This document shows, in pieces, positions 1 to 5,175 of a stretch of DNA of 5,175 nt. Origin of the DNA: Pelotomaculum_B sp041645005 (lineage in GTDB: Bacteria > Bacillota > Desulfotomaculia > Desulfotomaculales > Pelotomaculaceae); the NCBI GenBank assembly GCA_041645005.1, contig JBAZQW010000175.1:1-5175 (forward strand), read 5' to 3'. How positions within the stretch are numbered: position 1 is the first letter of the stretch; every line of letters begins with the position of its first letter. The notes beneath the pieces are model-generated. The model was not told the origin of the DNA. It made no database searches and saw only the letters and a list, made by a program, of their open reading frames with translations. The translations under genes were made by a program, and so were the position numbers.

Positions 1-1466
1 GCGGGTTCGGTACGGCGCCCAAGTTCCCGACTCCACACAACCTGGCCTTTCTCCTGCGTTACTGGAAGAGAAATGATGATCCGGAAGCTCTGGCCATGGT
101 TGAGAAAACGCTTGAATCCATGTACAGGGGGGGGATTTACGACCATGTCGGTTACGGGTTTGCCCGCTATTCGACCGACCAGAAATGGCTGGTCCCCCAT
201 TTTGAAAAAATGCTGTATGACAACGCTTTACTGGCTATGGCTTACACTGAAAGCTTCCAGGCCACAGGCCGCAATCTTTACGCCAGAGCGGCCAAAGAAA
301 TCTTTACATATGTATTGAGAGACATGACCTCTCCCGAAGGGGGATTTTATTCAGCAGAGGACGCCGACTCCGAAGGTGAGGAGGGGAAATTCTACGTCTG
401 GTCCCCGGACGAAATCAAGGAGATTTTGGGTGAGCGGGATGGGGACATCTACTGCCGGTTGTTTGACATAACCTCAAAGGGTAATTTTGAGGGACGGAGC
501 ATCCCAAACCTGATCTTTGCTCCCCCGTTTAATGCTGCTGGAGAGGTAAAACTCGAACCGGACGAATTTACCGGCTCAATTGAATTGCAGCGGCAGAAGC
601 TTTTTGACGCCCGTGCAAGGCGGGTGCATCCCTACAAGGATGATAAGGTCCTTACCTCCTGGAACGGCCTGATGATCGCTGCCCTGGCCAGGGGAGCGGC
701 TGTGTTCGGTGAAGTTGTGTTTGGAGAGGCTGCAGCACGCGCCGTGGAATTTATTTTTCAAAAACTGAGGCGGGAGGACGGCAGGTTGCTGGCCCGTTAC
801 CGTGACGGTGAATCTGCCTACCCGGCCTATCTTGACGATTATGCCTTTTTAACCTGGGGTCTGTTGGAGCTGTACGAGGCCACTTTTGAAGTTACTCACC
901 TGGAAAGGGCTCTTGAACTGGCCGGGCAGATGATAGAACTATTTTGGGACAAAGAAAACGGTGGTTTTTTCTTTAACGGGGAAGATGCCGAGCAGCTTAT
1001 TTCCCGCCCCAAAGAAATCTACGACGGGGCGCTGCCGTCCGGTAATTCAGTGGCGCTGCATAACCTGCTGCGCCTGGCCAGGCTGACCGGAGACGCAGAT
1101 CTGTCTGACGCGGCGGAAAAGCAAATTACAGCCTTTGCCGGCAGGGTTGGCGAATATCCCTGGGGCTATACTCACTTTTTAACCGGGATTGACTTGATGC
1201 TGGGGCCCTCGCGGGAGATTGTGATTGCCGGCAAAGCTGGGGAGGCTGACACAGAGGCAATGTTAAGCGCGGTCCGGCGCGCCTTCGTGCCGGAAACGGC
1301 GGTTATTTTTCACCCCGCCGGCGATGACGGGGAAGAGATCGAAAAAACTGCTCCTTTTGTAAAGGAACAGCTGCCAGTTAACGGTAAAGCTACTGCCTAT
1401 GTATGCGAGAACTACGCCTGCCGGGAGCCGGTCAAGGATTTAGAGGAACTGCTTGGACTGTTATAA
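1..1466 (+). CDS. YyaL/SSP411-type thioredoxin-domain protein, 5'-truncated by the window edge
   Basis: The frame is open from the left edge; the first complete codon is at 3, giving about 488 residues and a TAA at 1464-1466. The visible start GFGTAPKFPTP (bases 3-35) is a hallmark of the YyaL/SSP411 (DUF255) family, so the ATG at 96 is internal. Full family members are near 680 residues, so about 200 N-terminal residues, the thioredoxin-like domain with its CxxC, lie outside. Seen in order: GGIYDHVGYGFARYSTD and WLVPHFEKMLYDNALL (bases 129-230), FYSAEDADSEGEEGKFYVW (about 345-404), GNFEG (about 480), DDKVLTSWNGLMIAALARG (about 640-700), DDYAFLTWGLLELYEA, DGALPSGNS, and a C-terminal CENYACREP. 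The C-terminal part resembles six-hairpin glycosidase / N-acylglucosamine-epimerase-like alpha/alpha barrels. It is presumably cytoplasmic. The biochemical role of bacterial members is unknown to me, and I infer none. One small oddity is GYG where relatives usually have GGG. Confidence 0.93.
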   Translation, partial: GFGTAPKFPTPHNLAFLLRYWKRNDDPEALAMVEKTLESMYRGGIYDHVGYGFARYSTDQKWLVPHFEKMLYDNALLAMAYTESFQATGRNLYARAAKEIFTYVLRDMTSPEGGFYSAEDADSEGEEGKFYVWSPDEIKEILGERDGDIYCRLFDITSKGNFEGRSIPNLIFAPPFNAAGEVKLEPDEFTGSIELQRQKLFDARARRVHPYKDDKVLTSWNGLMIAALARGAAVFGEVVFGEAAARAVEFIFQKLRREDGRLLARYRDGESAYPAYLDDYAFLTWGLLELYEATFEVTHLERALELAGQMIELFWDKENGGFFFNGEDAEQLISRPKEIYDGALPSGNSVALHNLLRLARLTGDADLSDAAEKQITAFAGRVGEYPWGYTHFLTGIDLMLGPSREIVIAGKAGEADTEAMLSAVRRAFVPETAVIFHPAGDDGEEIEKTAPFVKEQLPVNGKATAYVCENYACREPVKDLEELLGLL

Positions 1467-1510
1467 ATGTAAGATTGTAAACCATGGCATCTATTTTACC
1501 ATAAAAACCG

Positions 1511-1540
1511 TTGATGCGAACACCTGTTCTATGTTAAAAT
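1511..1540 (+). promoter_or_regulatory. Putative sigma-A promoter upstream of the broken pqqD-like gene and rmuC
   Basis: TTGATG (1511-1516) and TAAAAT (1535-1540) are separated by 18 bases. They match four and five of six consensus positions. The site lies between the yyaL-like stop and the ribosome-binding site at 1547-1555. No better promoter is visible closer to rmuC, so it may also drive rmuC through the pseudogene. A start site would fall near 1547, almost on top of the ribosome-binding site. This makes it a weak fit for translating the pseudogene but acceptable for rmuC. Called by pattern only. Confidence 0.4.
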
Positions 1541-1565
1541 AGTAACGGGAGGTGGTTAACGGTGT

Positions 1566-1829
1566 ATGAATAGAATCCCTAGGGAGAAATGAAAAAATCA
1601 TCTGGAAAACCGTTCAGGAATGGGCTGTTCTGCTGGATTCTAGAAACGGCAGGTATTTCGGGCTTAACCCGGATGACTGCTCTTTTTGGCAGAATGTGGA
1701 CGGTAAGAGAACCCTGGGTTAGATAATCAATCTGTTGATTGAAATCCAGCCCTGCAGCCTTTTTATATCATCTACCGGATAGCTGAGGAAATGCTGCTCA
1801 GAGTACTGGGGAAAAAACCGAAAACATAG
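1566..1829 (+). pseudogene. Decayed PqqD-like (RiPP-recognition-element type) small protein gene
   Basis: A strong Shine-Dalgarno GGGAGGTGG (1547-1555) precedes ATG at 1566. The first frame reads MNRIPRE and then stops (TGA 1590). One base to the side, from about 1585, it continues RNEKIIWKTVQ, then EWAVLLDSRNGRYFGLNP and SFWQNVDGKRTLG. This matches the PqqD family pattern of a hydrophobic strand VLLD..tGryf.LN, then W..vDGkrT, then a helix. A TAG at 1720-1722 interrupts the next helix (IINLLIE). Between about 1745 and 1765 the signal returns to the first frame and ends IAEEMLLRVLGKKPKT with TAG at 1827-1829. The total span is 88 codons including the stop, close to the usual PqqD length of about 90. 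The extra base (probably in GGG at 1582-1584) and the second shift cancel. Intact members bind leader peptides for radical-SAM or other RiPP maturases, but no such partner or precursor gene is visible here. The family call is from motif memory; three lesions among clean neighbouring genes argue for true decay rather than sequencing error. Confidence 0.68.
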
Positions 1830-1856
1830 AGTTCTAAAGAGAGGCGAGGTTGACTT

Positions 1857-3194
1857 ATGCCTGATTTACTCCTGGTTTTGTCAATAGTTGGCGAAATCAT
1901 AATTATGGCCCTTTTGGGCGTAATATATTTTCAAAATAGACGTACAAAGCCCCCGGAGACTGAGTCAGGCTTTGCGCTGCTGGAGAAAAGCCAGGAAAAA
2001 TTTGAAAGAACGTTGCGGGAAGAGATCGCCAGGAACAGGGAAGAGGCGGCTAAAAACGCGGGACTGCTGAGGGAGGAAGTTAACAACTCCTTTTATAAAC
2101 TGGGTGACTCCTTGCTGAGGCGCTTTACTGAAAGCGCCACGGTGCAAAAGAGCCAGTTGGACACCTTTGCCAGACAGATCGCGAATCTGACCGGGAGCAG
2201 CGAGCAGAGGCTGGACAAGATGAGGGACACAGTTGAAGAGAAACTAGCTTTGCTCCAAAAAGACAACAGTCAGAAGCTGGAGCAGATGAGGGCGACTGTT
2301 GATGAGAAACTCCATGACACCCTGGAAAGGCGCCTGGGAGAATCATTCAAGCAGGTTAGTGAAAGACTGGAACTGGTTCATAAAGGCCTGGGGGAAATGC
2401 GGTCTTTAGCCGCCGGGGTGGGTGACCTGAAAAAGGTGCTGACCAACGTGAAGACACGGGGTGTATGGGGGGAGATTTCTCTTGGCGCTTTGCTGGAGCA
2501 GGTATTTACCAGGGAACAGTATGATCAAAACGTGGCCACCAAAAAGGGAAGCAATGAAAGGGTGGAATTTGCCATAAGGCTGCCCGGCCGGGATCCCGAG
2601 CAAGGAATTGTCTGGCTGCCGATCGACGCCAAATTCCCGCAAGAGGATTATCAAAGGCTGGTGGAAGCTCAGGAACAGGCCAGTTCCGTGCTGGCCGACC
2701 AGGCTACGAAGCAGCTGGAAGCAAGGATCAAAGCGGAGGCGAAGAATATCCGGGACAAGTACCTGGACCCGCCCCATACAACCGATTTCGGTATCATGTT
2801 CCTGCCGACGGAAGGGCTGTTCGCGGAAGTTATCCGGAGGCCTGGCCTATGTGATATCCTCTTAAGAGAGCACCGGGTTATAGTAACCGGGCCCACTACC
2901 CTGTCAGCGTTATTAAACAGCCTGCAGGTAGGTTTTCAAACCCTGGTTATAGAGAAACGGTCAAGCGAGGTATGGGCGCTGCTCGGGGCAGTGAAAAGCG
3001 AGTTCGGCAAATTTAGCGATATTCTTGAAAAAACGCATAAAAAGCTTCAGGAGGCAAGCAATACTATTGACAATGCCGCCAGAAAGTCCCGCACCATAGA
3101 AAGAAAGTTAAAAACAGTACAAGAATTGCCGGCGGCAGAGGCTGTCAACCTGCTGGGACAAATTGAGGAAGAAGCGGTTAGGGACGGGGAATAA
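1857..3194 (+). CDS. rmuC: DNA recombination protein RmuC
   Basis: The product has 445 residues, within the usual RmuC range. It starts at ATG 1857 after GAGGT (1846-1850) with six bases between. Residues about 4-25 form one hydrophobic segment (LLLVLSIVGEIIIMALLGVIYF) followed by basic QNRRTK, consistent with an N-terminal membrane anchor and the rest in the cytoplasm. Residues about 38-185 are charged and heptad-like, a long coiled coil containing a 22-residue repeat. The RmuC domain follows: LTNVKTRGVWGEISLGALL (195-213), LPIDAKFPQEDY (254-265), DFGIMFLPTEGLFAEVI (310-326) and GPTTLSALLNSLQVGFQTL (345-363). Family knowledge: RmuC limits recombination at inverted repeats in E. coli and its domain is related to nuclease folds; the exact activity is not settled. 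The gene follows the broken pqqD-like frame by 27 bases, so they may share a transcript. Its end overlaps convergent ridA by 17 bases. I see no lesion. Confidence 0.95.
   Translation: MPDLLLVLSIVGEIIIMALLGVIYFQNRRTKPPETESGFALLEKSQEKFERTLREEIARNREEAAKNAGLLREEVNNSFYKLGDSLLRRFTESATVQKSQLDTFARQIANLTGSSEQRLDKMRDTVEEKLALLQKDNSQKLEQMRATVDEKLHDTLERRLGESFKQVSERLELVHKGLGEMRSLAAGVGDLKKVLTNVKTRGVWGEISLGALLEQVFTREQYDQNVATKKGSNERVEFAIRLPGRDPEQGIVWLPIDAKFPQEDYQRLVEAQEQASSVLADQATKQLEARIKAEAKNIRDKYLDPPHTTDFGIMFLPTEGLFAEVIRRPGLCDILLREHRVIVTGPTTLSALLNSLQVGFQTLVIEKRSSEVWALLGAVKSEFGKFSDILEKTHKKLQEASNTIDNAARKSRTIERKLKTVQELPAAEAVNLLGQIEEEAVRDGE
2205..2312 (+). repeat. Imperfect 66-base (22-residue) tandem repeat in the rmuC coiled coil
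   Basis: Residues 117-130 (QRLDKMRDTVEEKL, bases 2205-2246) recur at 139-152 (QKLEQMRATVDEKL, bases 2271-2312), a period of 22 residues or two 11-residue coiled-coil units. The DNA is similar too, with AAGATGAGGG / CAGATGAGGG at the core. It is in frame and lies in the coiled coil before the RmuC domain. Similar spacing occurs in other RmuC proteins as I remember them, so it is probably an old structural repeat rather than a recent duplication. Confidence 0.5.
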
Positions 3195-3567
3195 AAGCGA
3201 TGGCCTCAATTTCGACCAGGACATCTTTAGGCAGCCTGGCCACTTCCACGCAGGAGCGGGCCGGCGGCTCAGCACCGAAAAAACTGGCATAAATATTATT
3301 AATTTGGGCGAAATCGCTCATGTTTTTGATAAACAGAGTTGTTTTCAAAACGGTTGCTAAAGACGCCCCGGCGGCATTCAGTACCTCCTCCAGATTTCGC
3401 AAAGCCTGTCGCGTTTGGGCTTCTACTCCCCCGGGCGCAATGTCCCCGCTGGCCGGGTCAATGGGGATCTGTCCGGACGTGAAGACAAAGTCGGCATATT
3501 TTACGGCTTGACAGTATGGCCCTATCGCCGCTGGAGCTTTTTTAGTGGATACGGTGATTTTGCTCAC
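3178..3567 (-). CDS. ridA: RidA family 2-iminobutanoate/2-iminopropanoate deaminase
   Basis: The product has 129 residues, the normal RidA (YjgF/YER057c/UK114) length. I chose the GTG at 3567-3565, giving MSKITVSTKKAPAAIGPY. It matches the usual RidA N-terminus and sits nine bases after GAGGTG (3582-3577). A longer reading from the GTG at 3579 would begin inside that ribosome-binding site. Visible family features are APAAIGPY (11-18), TSGQIPIDP (30-38), VLKTTLFIKNMSDF (73-86), and PARSCVEVARLPKD (102-115) with the conserved substrate-binding Arg104 and Cys106, then VEIEAIA with Glu119 in the position of the catalytic glutamate. By family, it hydrolyses reactive enamines/imines such as 2-aminoacrylate, formed by PLP enzymes, to 2-keto acids plus ammonia. 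It acts as a cytosolic homotrimer. It stands alone on the minus strand, divergent from the thi operon and convergent with rmuC (17-base overlap). It has its own likely promoter at 3614-3643. Confidence 0.95.
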   Translation of the reverse strand: MSKITVSTKKAPAAIGPYCQAVKYADFVFTSGQIPIDPASGDIAPGGVEAQTRQALRNLEEVLNAAGASLATVLKTTLFIKNMSDFAQINNIYASFFGAEPPARSCVEVARLPKDVLVEIEAIAFIPRP

Positions 3568-3613
3568 TATTATATACACCTCGTATCAGATAAAATCTCT
3601 TTGCTTAAAGGAT

Positions 3614-3643
3614 AGTATACAAGATATTAAAGGTGATTTACAA
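3614..3643 (-). promoter_or_regulatory. Putative sigma-A promoter of ridA
   Basis: On the minus strand TTGTAA (3643-3638) and TATACT (3619-3614) are 18 bases apart. The -10 matches five of six consensus positions and the -35 four. A start near 3607 would leave a leader of about 40 bases before the ridA GTG at 3567, including its GAGGTG site. Pattern-based call. Confidence 0.5.
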
Positions 3644-3669
3644 ATTAATAAAAGATTAAAAACCTTTTC

Positions 3670-3698
3670 TTGACTTTATTAGGTGGTTAGAATATAAA
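3670..3698 (+). promoter_or_regulatory. Sigma-A promoter of the thiSGH operon
   Basis: TTGACT (3670-3675) and TATAAA (3693-3698) are separated by exactly 17 bases; each hexamer matches five of six consensus positions. Transcription would begin near 3705, about a dozen bases before the first stem of the TPP riboswitch, so the whole aptamer and terminator fall in the leader. The surrounding DNA is notably AT-rich. This is the best promoter in the window. Confidence 0.75.
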
Positions 3699-3716
3699 TA
3701 TATGTAATAATTAAAT

Positions 3717-3803
3717 AACTGGCTAGGGGTGCCTCAAGGCTGAGAGAGAGTAATCTCGACCCTATGAACCTGACCTGGATAATACCAGCGTAGGGAAGCA
3801 GAA
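3717..3803 (+). promoter_or_regulatory. TPP riboswitch (THI element)
   Basis: The conserved THI-box blocks are all present in order: AGGGGTGCC (3725-3733), GGCTGAGA (3738-3745), ACCCTATGAACCTGA (3769-3773 onward), CTGGATAATACCAGCGTAGG and GGAAGC (to 3799). Possible pairings by eye: P1 from CTG-CT (3719-3724, one bulged G) with AGCAG (3797-3801), P2 from GGGGT with ACCCT, a short P3 GCC-TCAA-GGC, and a CTGG/CCAG arm. A small extra GAGA-GTAA-TCTC hairpin follows the CTGAGA block. The aptamer binds thiamin pyrophosphate. The terminator 40 bases downstream, before thiS, indicates control of transcription termination. The linker can form GCTGA/TCAGC (3804-3808/3825-3829). Confidence 0.96.
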
Positions 3804-3840
3804 GCTGAAATTTTATTCTGATTATCAGCGTGATTTTATT

Positions 3841-3872
3841 AAAAGGCTTACCCTGGCGGGTAGGCTTTTTTT
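3841..3872 (+). terminator. Intrinsic terminator, expression platform of the TPP riboswitch
   Basis: AAAAGGCTTACCC (3841-3853) can pair with GGGTAGGCTTTTT (3858-3870) across a TGGC loop, 13 pairs including two G-U, followed by a T run (3866-3872). It ends only four bases before the thiS Shine-Dalgarno site and is preceded by the riboswitch, so it should act as a conditional attenuator: TPP bound, transcript ends here; TPP absent, readthrough into thiSGH. Its 5' arm can alternatively pair with the aptamer's GGGTGCC (3727-3733), a candidate antiterminator. Confidence 0.88.
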
Positions 3873-3890
3873 GTTGGGAGGTGATTATAT

Positions 3891-4091
3891 TTGAAAATTA
3901 TGGTAAATGGCAAAGAGGAATTCGTAAAAGAAGGTGTGACCCTGGACGAAGTTGTCAACTTGAAAAGTTACAATCCGGCGCACATTTTAGTTGTTTATAA
4001 CTCTGAAATGATAAGAAGAGAAAGTTTGGCCGGTGTCGTGATGAAGGATAACGACAGAATTGAATTCTTAAAATTCGTGGGGGGAGGTTAA
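3891..4091 (+). CDS. thiS: Sulfur carrier protein ThiS
   Basis: The product has 66 residues, the normal size for this beta-grasp (ubiquitin-like) protein. It starts at TTG 3891, five bases after a near-perfect GGGAGGTGAT (3876-3885); the ATG at codon 4 has no site of its own. Seen: MKIMVNGKEEFVKEGVTLDE (residues 1-20, first hairpin and helix), HILVVYNSEMIRRE (31-44), NDRIEFLKFVGGG (54-66). The C-terminal Gly-Gly is essential: it is adenylated by ThiF and converted to a thiocarboxylate that gives ThiG its sulfur. It is the first gene after the riboswitch terminator. thiG begins five bases after its stop, and the codons for its glycine tail contain the thiG ribosome-binding site. No thiF is seen in the window; it may lie beyond thiH. 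Confidence 0.95.
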   Translation: MKIMVNGKEEFVKEGVTLDEVVNLKSYNPAHILVVYNSEMIRRESLAGVVMKDNDRIEFLKFVGGG

Positions 4092-4096
4092 ACCAG

Positions 4097-4867
4097 GTGA
4101 AAGATGCTTTAAAGATTGGTGGGGAGGAAATAAACAGCCGGCTTTTTCTGGGAACCGGCAAGTTTTCTTGTAACAGATTGATTCCTGAAGTTGTAGAAGC
4201 CGCAGGAGCCAATGTGGTAACCATAGCCTTGAGAAGAGTCGACCCGGCATACGAGGAGGAGAATATTGCCGCATATGTGCCGGGAAACTGCATTTTGATG
4301 CCTAACACATCAGGAGCCAGGGACGCCGGGGAAGCGGTGCGGATCGCCAGGCTGGCCAGGGCGGCCGGATGCGGCGACTGGGTGAAAATCGAGATAATAA
4401 CAGACAACAGGTACCTGCTTCCTGACAATTACGAAACGGTTAAGGCTACTGAGATCCTTGCCTCTGAAGGCTTTGTGGTCTTGCCATATATGAGCCCGGA
4501 CCTGATGGTGGCTAAAAGACTGGCAGAAGCCGGTGCTGCCGCAGTGATGCCCTTGGGCGCTCCTATCGGCAGCAACCGGGGCCTGAGAACAAGAGAAATG
4601 ATTAGAATCCTGATTGAAGAAATAACCTTGCCCATTATCGTGGATGCCGGGCTGGGACGGCCGTCCGAAGCGGCAGAAGCAATGGAGATGGGCGCTGCTG
4701 CGGTTCTGGTAAACACCGCCATTGCTACAGCCGGTGATCCGGTAGCCATGGCCAGGGCTTTTGGCCTGGCGGTTGAAGCAGGACGCCTGGCCTATCTGGC
4801 GGGGCCTGGCGATACCCAGGAATTCGCCAGGGCGTCCTCGCCCCTTACAGGTTTTTTAAGAGGTTAA
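4097..4867 (+). CDS. thiG: Thiazole synthase ThiG
   Basis: The product has 256 residues, full family length. It starts at GTG 4097 after GGAGGTT (4083-4089), which lies inside thiS. The protein begins KDALKIGGEEINSRLFLGTGKF, the standard ThiG entry strand. Seen: NTSGARDAGEAVRIARLARA (70-89), DWVKIEII with Lys97 in the place of the lysine that forms the Schiff base with 1-deoxy-D-xylulose 5-phosphate, MPLGAPIGSNRGL (151-163) and VDAGLGRPSEAAEAMEMGA (182-200) with VNTAIA, the glycine-rich loops that hold phosphate in this TIM barrel. Family role: condense DXP, the ThiS thiocarboxylate and 2-iminoacetate from ThiH into the thiazole phosphate carboxylate of thiamin. It acts in the cytoplasm, usually in complex with ThiH or ThiS. 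All expected motifs are intact. Confidence 0.96.
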   Translation: MKDALKIGGEEINSRLFLGTGKFSCNRLIPEVVEAAGANVVTIALRRVDPAYEEENIAAYVPGNCILMPNTSGARDAGEAVRIARLARAAGCGDWVKIEIITDNRYLLPDNYETVKATEILASEGFVVLPYMSPDLMVAKRLAEAGAAAVMPLGAPIGSNRGLRTREMIRILIEEITLPIIVDAGLGRPSEAAEAMEMGAAAVLVNTAIATAGDPVAMARAFGLAVEAGRLAYLAGPGDTQEFARASSPLTGFLRG

Positions 4868-4946
4868 GAATAGTTCATCATTAGCTCGAGCCGGGATAAC
4901 GTAGCGGCAACCAGTTCTCTATCGAATTTTTACCCAGGGGATGATT
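4868..4946 (+). other. thiG-thiH spacer with no recognised element
   Basis: This 79-base gap is long for a tight thi operon. It holds the weak AGGGG ribosome-binding site for thiH near its right end. I see no terminator hairpin with a T run, no convincing promoter and no small gene. Confidence 0.5.
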
Positions 4947-5175
4947 ATGATGAGTTTTTACAATGTGCTTGGCAAGTATAACAACTTTGATTTTGAACGC
5001 TTTTTCGAGCAGACTTACGATGAAAGCATACAGAGAATAATTGCCAAAAGCCGCCTTGCGGAATTAGATTACCTTAACCTTCTTTCCCCCCGGTCGGAGA
5101 TATACCTGGAGGAAATGGCCCAAAAGGCTCACCGTTTGACCATCCAGCATTTCGGCAGGGTAATTTTCCTCTACA
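4947..5175 (+). CDS. thiH: 2-iminoacetate synthase ThiH, 3'-truncated by the window edge
   Basis: The frame is open to the right edge, giving 76 codons. SFYNVLGKYNNFDFERFFEQ, then RLAELDYLNLLSP and YLEEMAQKAHRLTIQHFG match the N-terminus of ThiH, a radical-SAM tyrosine lyase. The CxxxCxxC cluster motif would come just after the edge and is not seen, so integrity cannot be judged. ATGs in frame lie at 4941, 4947 and 4950. AGGGG (4936-4940) touches the first and lies six and nine bases before the others, so I chose 4947; 4950 is nearly as likely. Family role: cleave tyrosine to 2-iminoacetate (dehydroglycine) and p-cresol, feeding ThiG. This oxygen-sensitive route replaces glycine oxidase ThiO in anaerobes. 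It follows thiG by 79 bases, with no terminator or promoter that I can see, so it is probably cotranscribed. Confidence 0.93.
   Translation, partial: MMSFYNVLGKYNNFDFERFFEQTYDESIQRIIAKSRLAELDYLNLLSPRSEIYLEEMAQKAHRLTIQHFGRVIFLY

Noticed and set aside
1476..1498. GTAAA...TTTAC hairpin after the yyaL-like stop as a terminator
   Set aside because: It has only five weak pairs around a 13-base loop and no T run, so it does not qualify.
2406..2777. 123-codon open frame on the minus strand
   Set aside because: It lies wholly inside rmuC, antisense to the conserved RmuC domain, with no recognisable protein features or own ribosome-binding site that I could find.
3568..3579. N-terminal extension of RidA from GTG 3579
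   Set aside because: That codon overlaps the GAGGTG ribosome-binding site, and the extra residues (MYII) are not typical of RidA. The GTG at 3567 fits better.
3163..3615. Several plus-strand frames of about 63-66 codons between rmuC and the thi promoter
   Set aside because: They run opposite ridA, whose minus-strand protein is clearly recognisable. None shows family features.
3955..4428. 157-codon open frame on the minus strand across thiS and thiG
   Set aside because: It is antisense to two well-recognised genes, crosses their junction and resembles no family I know. It is a shadow of their codon usage.
4429..4749. 106-codon minus-strand frame within thiG
   Set aside because: It is the antisense of the glycine- and alanine-rich phosphate-binding region of thiG. 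Its composition reflects that.
1..5175. Mobile element, CRISPR array, tRNA or rRNA
   Set aside because: I saw no transposase-like protein, terminal inverted repeats, spaced direct repeats or tRNA/rRNA landmarks on either strand.

Overview
The window looks like ordinary chromosome from an anaerobic Firmicute, most likely a clostridial or Desulfotomaculum/Pelotomaculum-type bacterium. This rests on strong AGGAGGTGAT-like Shine-Dalgarno sites, TTG and GTG starts, base composition near 50% GC, and the anaerobic ThiH route to thiazole. No sequence search was possible, so the lineage is an inference.

Left part (1-1856). The window opens inside a YyaL/SSP411-type gene that has lost its thioredoxin-like N-terminus off the left edge (ends 1466). 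The 390 bases to the next gene are not empty. They hold a plausible promoter (1511-1540), a strong ribosome-binding site and an about 88-codon reading frame (1566-1829) that recalls a PqqD-type peptide-binding protein. That frame is broken by one extra base, one in-frame stop and one compensating shift. It is the most unexpected item here and I call it a pseudogene.

Middle (1857-3582). An intact rmuC (membrane anchor, coiled coil, RmuC domain) points right. An intact ridA (enamine/imine deaminase) points left. Their 3' ends overlap by 17 bases.

Right part (3583-5175). The 323 bases between the ridA start and thiS hold two divergent promoters. They also hold a TPP riboswitch and, 40 bases downstream of it, an intrinsic terminator just before thiS. 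The operon thiS-thiG-thiH follows, and thiH runs off the right edge. ThiS carries the sulfur as a C-terminal thiocarboxylate, ThiH makes 2-iminoacetate (dehydroglycine) from tyrosine, and ThiG joins these with deoxyxylulose phosphate to form the thiazole of thiamin. When TPP is plentiful, the leader should terminate transcription before thiS.

I see no mobile element, CRISPR array, tRNA or rRNA. I also see no convincing new multi-gene system. The best leads are the decayed PqqD-like gene and the architecture of the thi leader.
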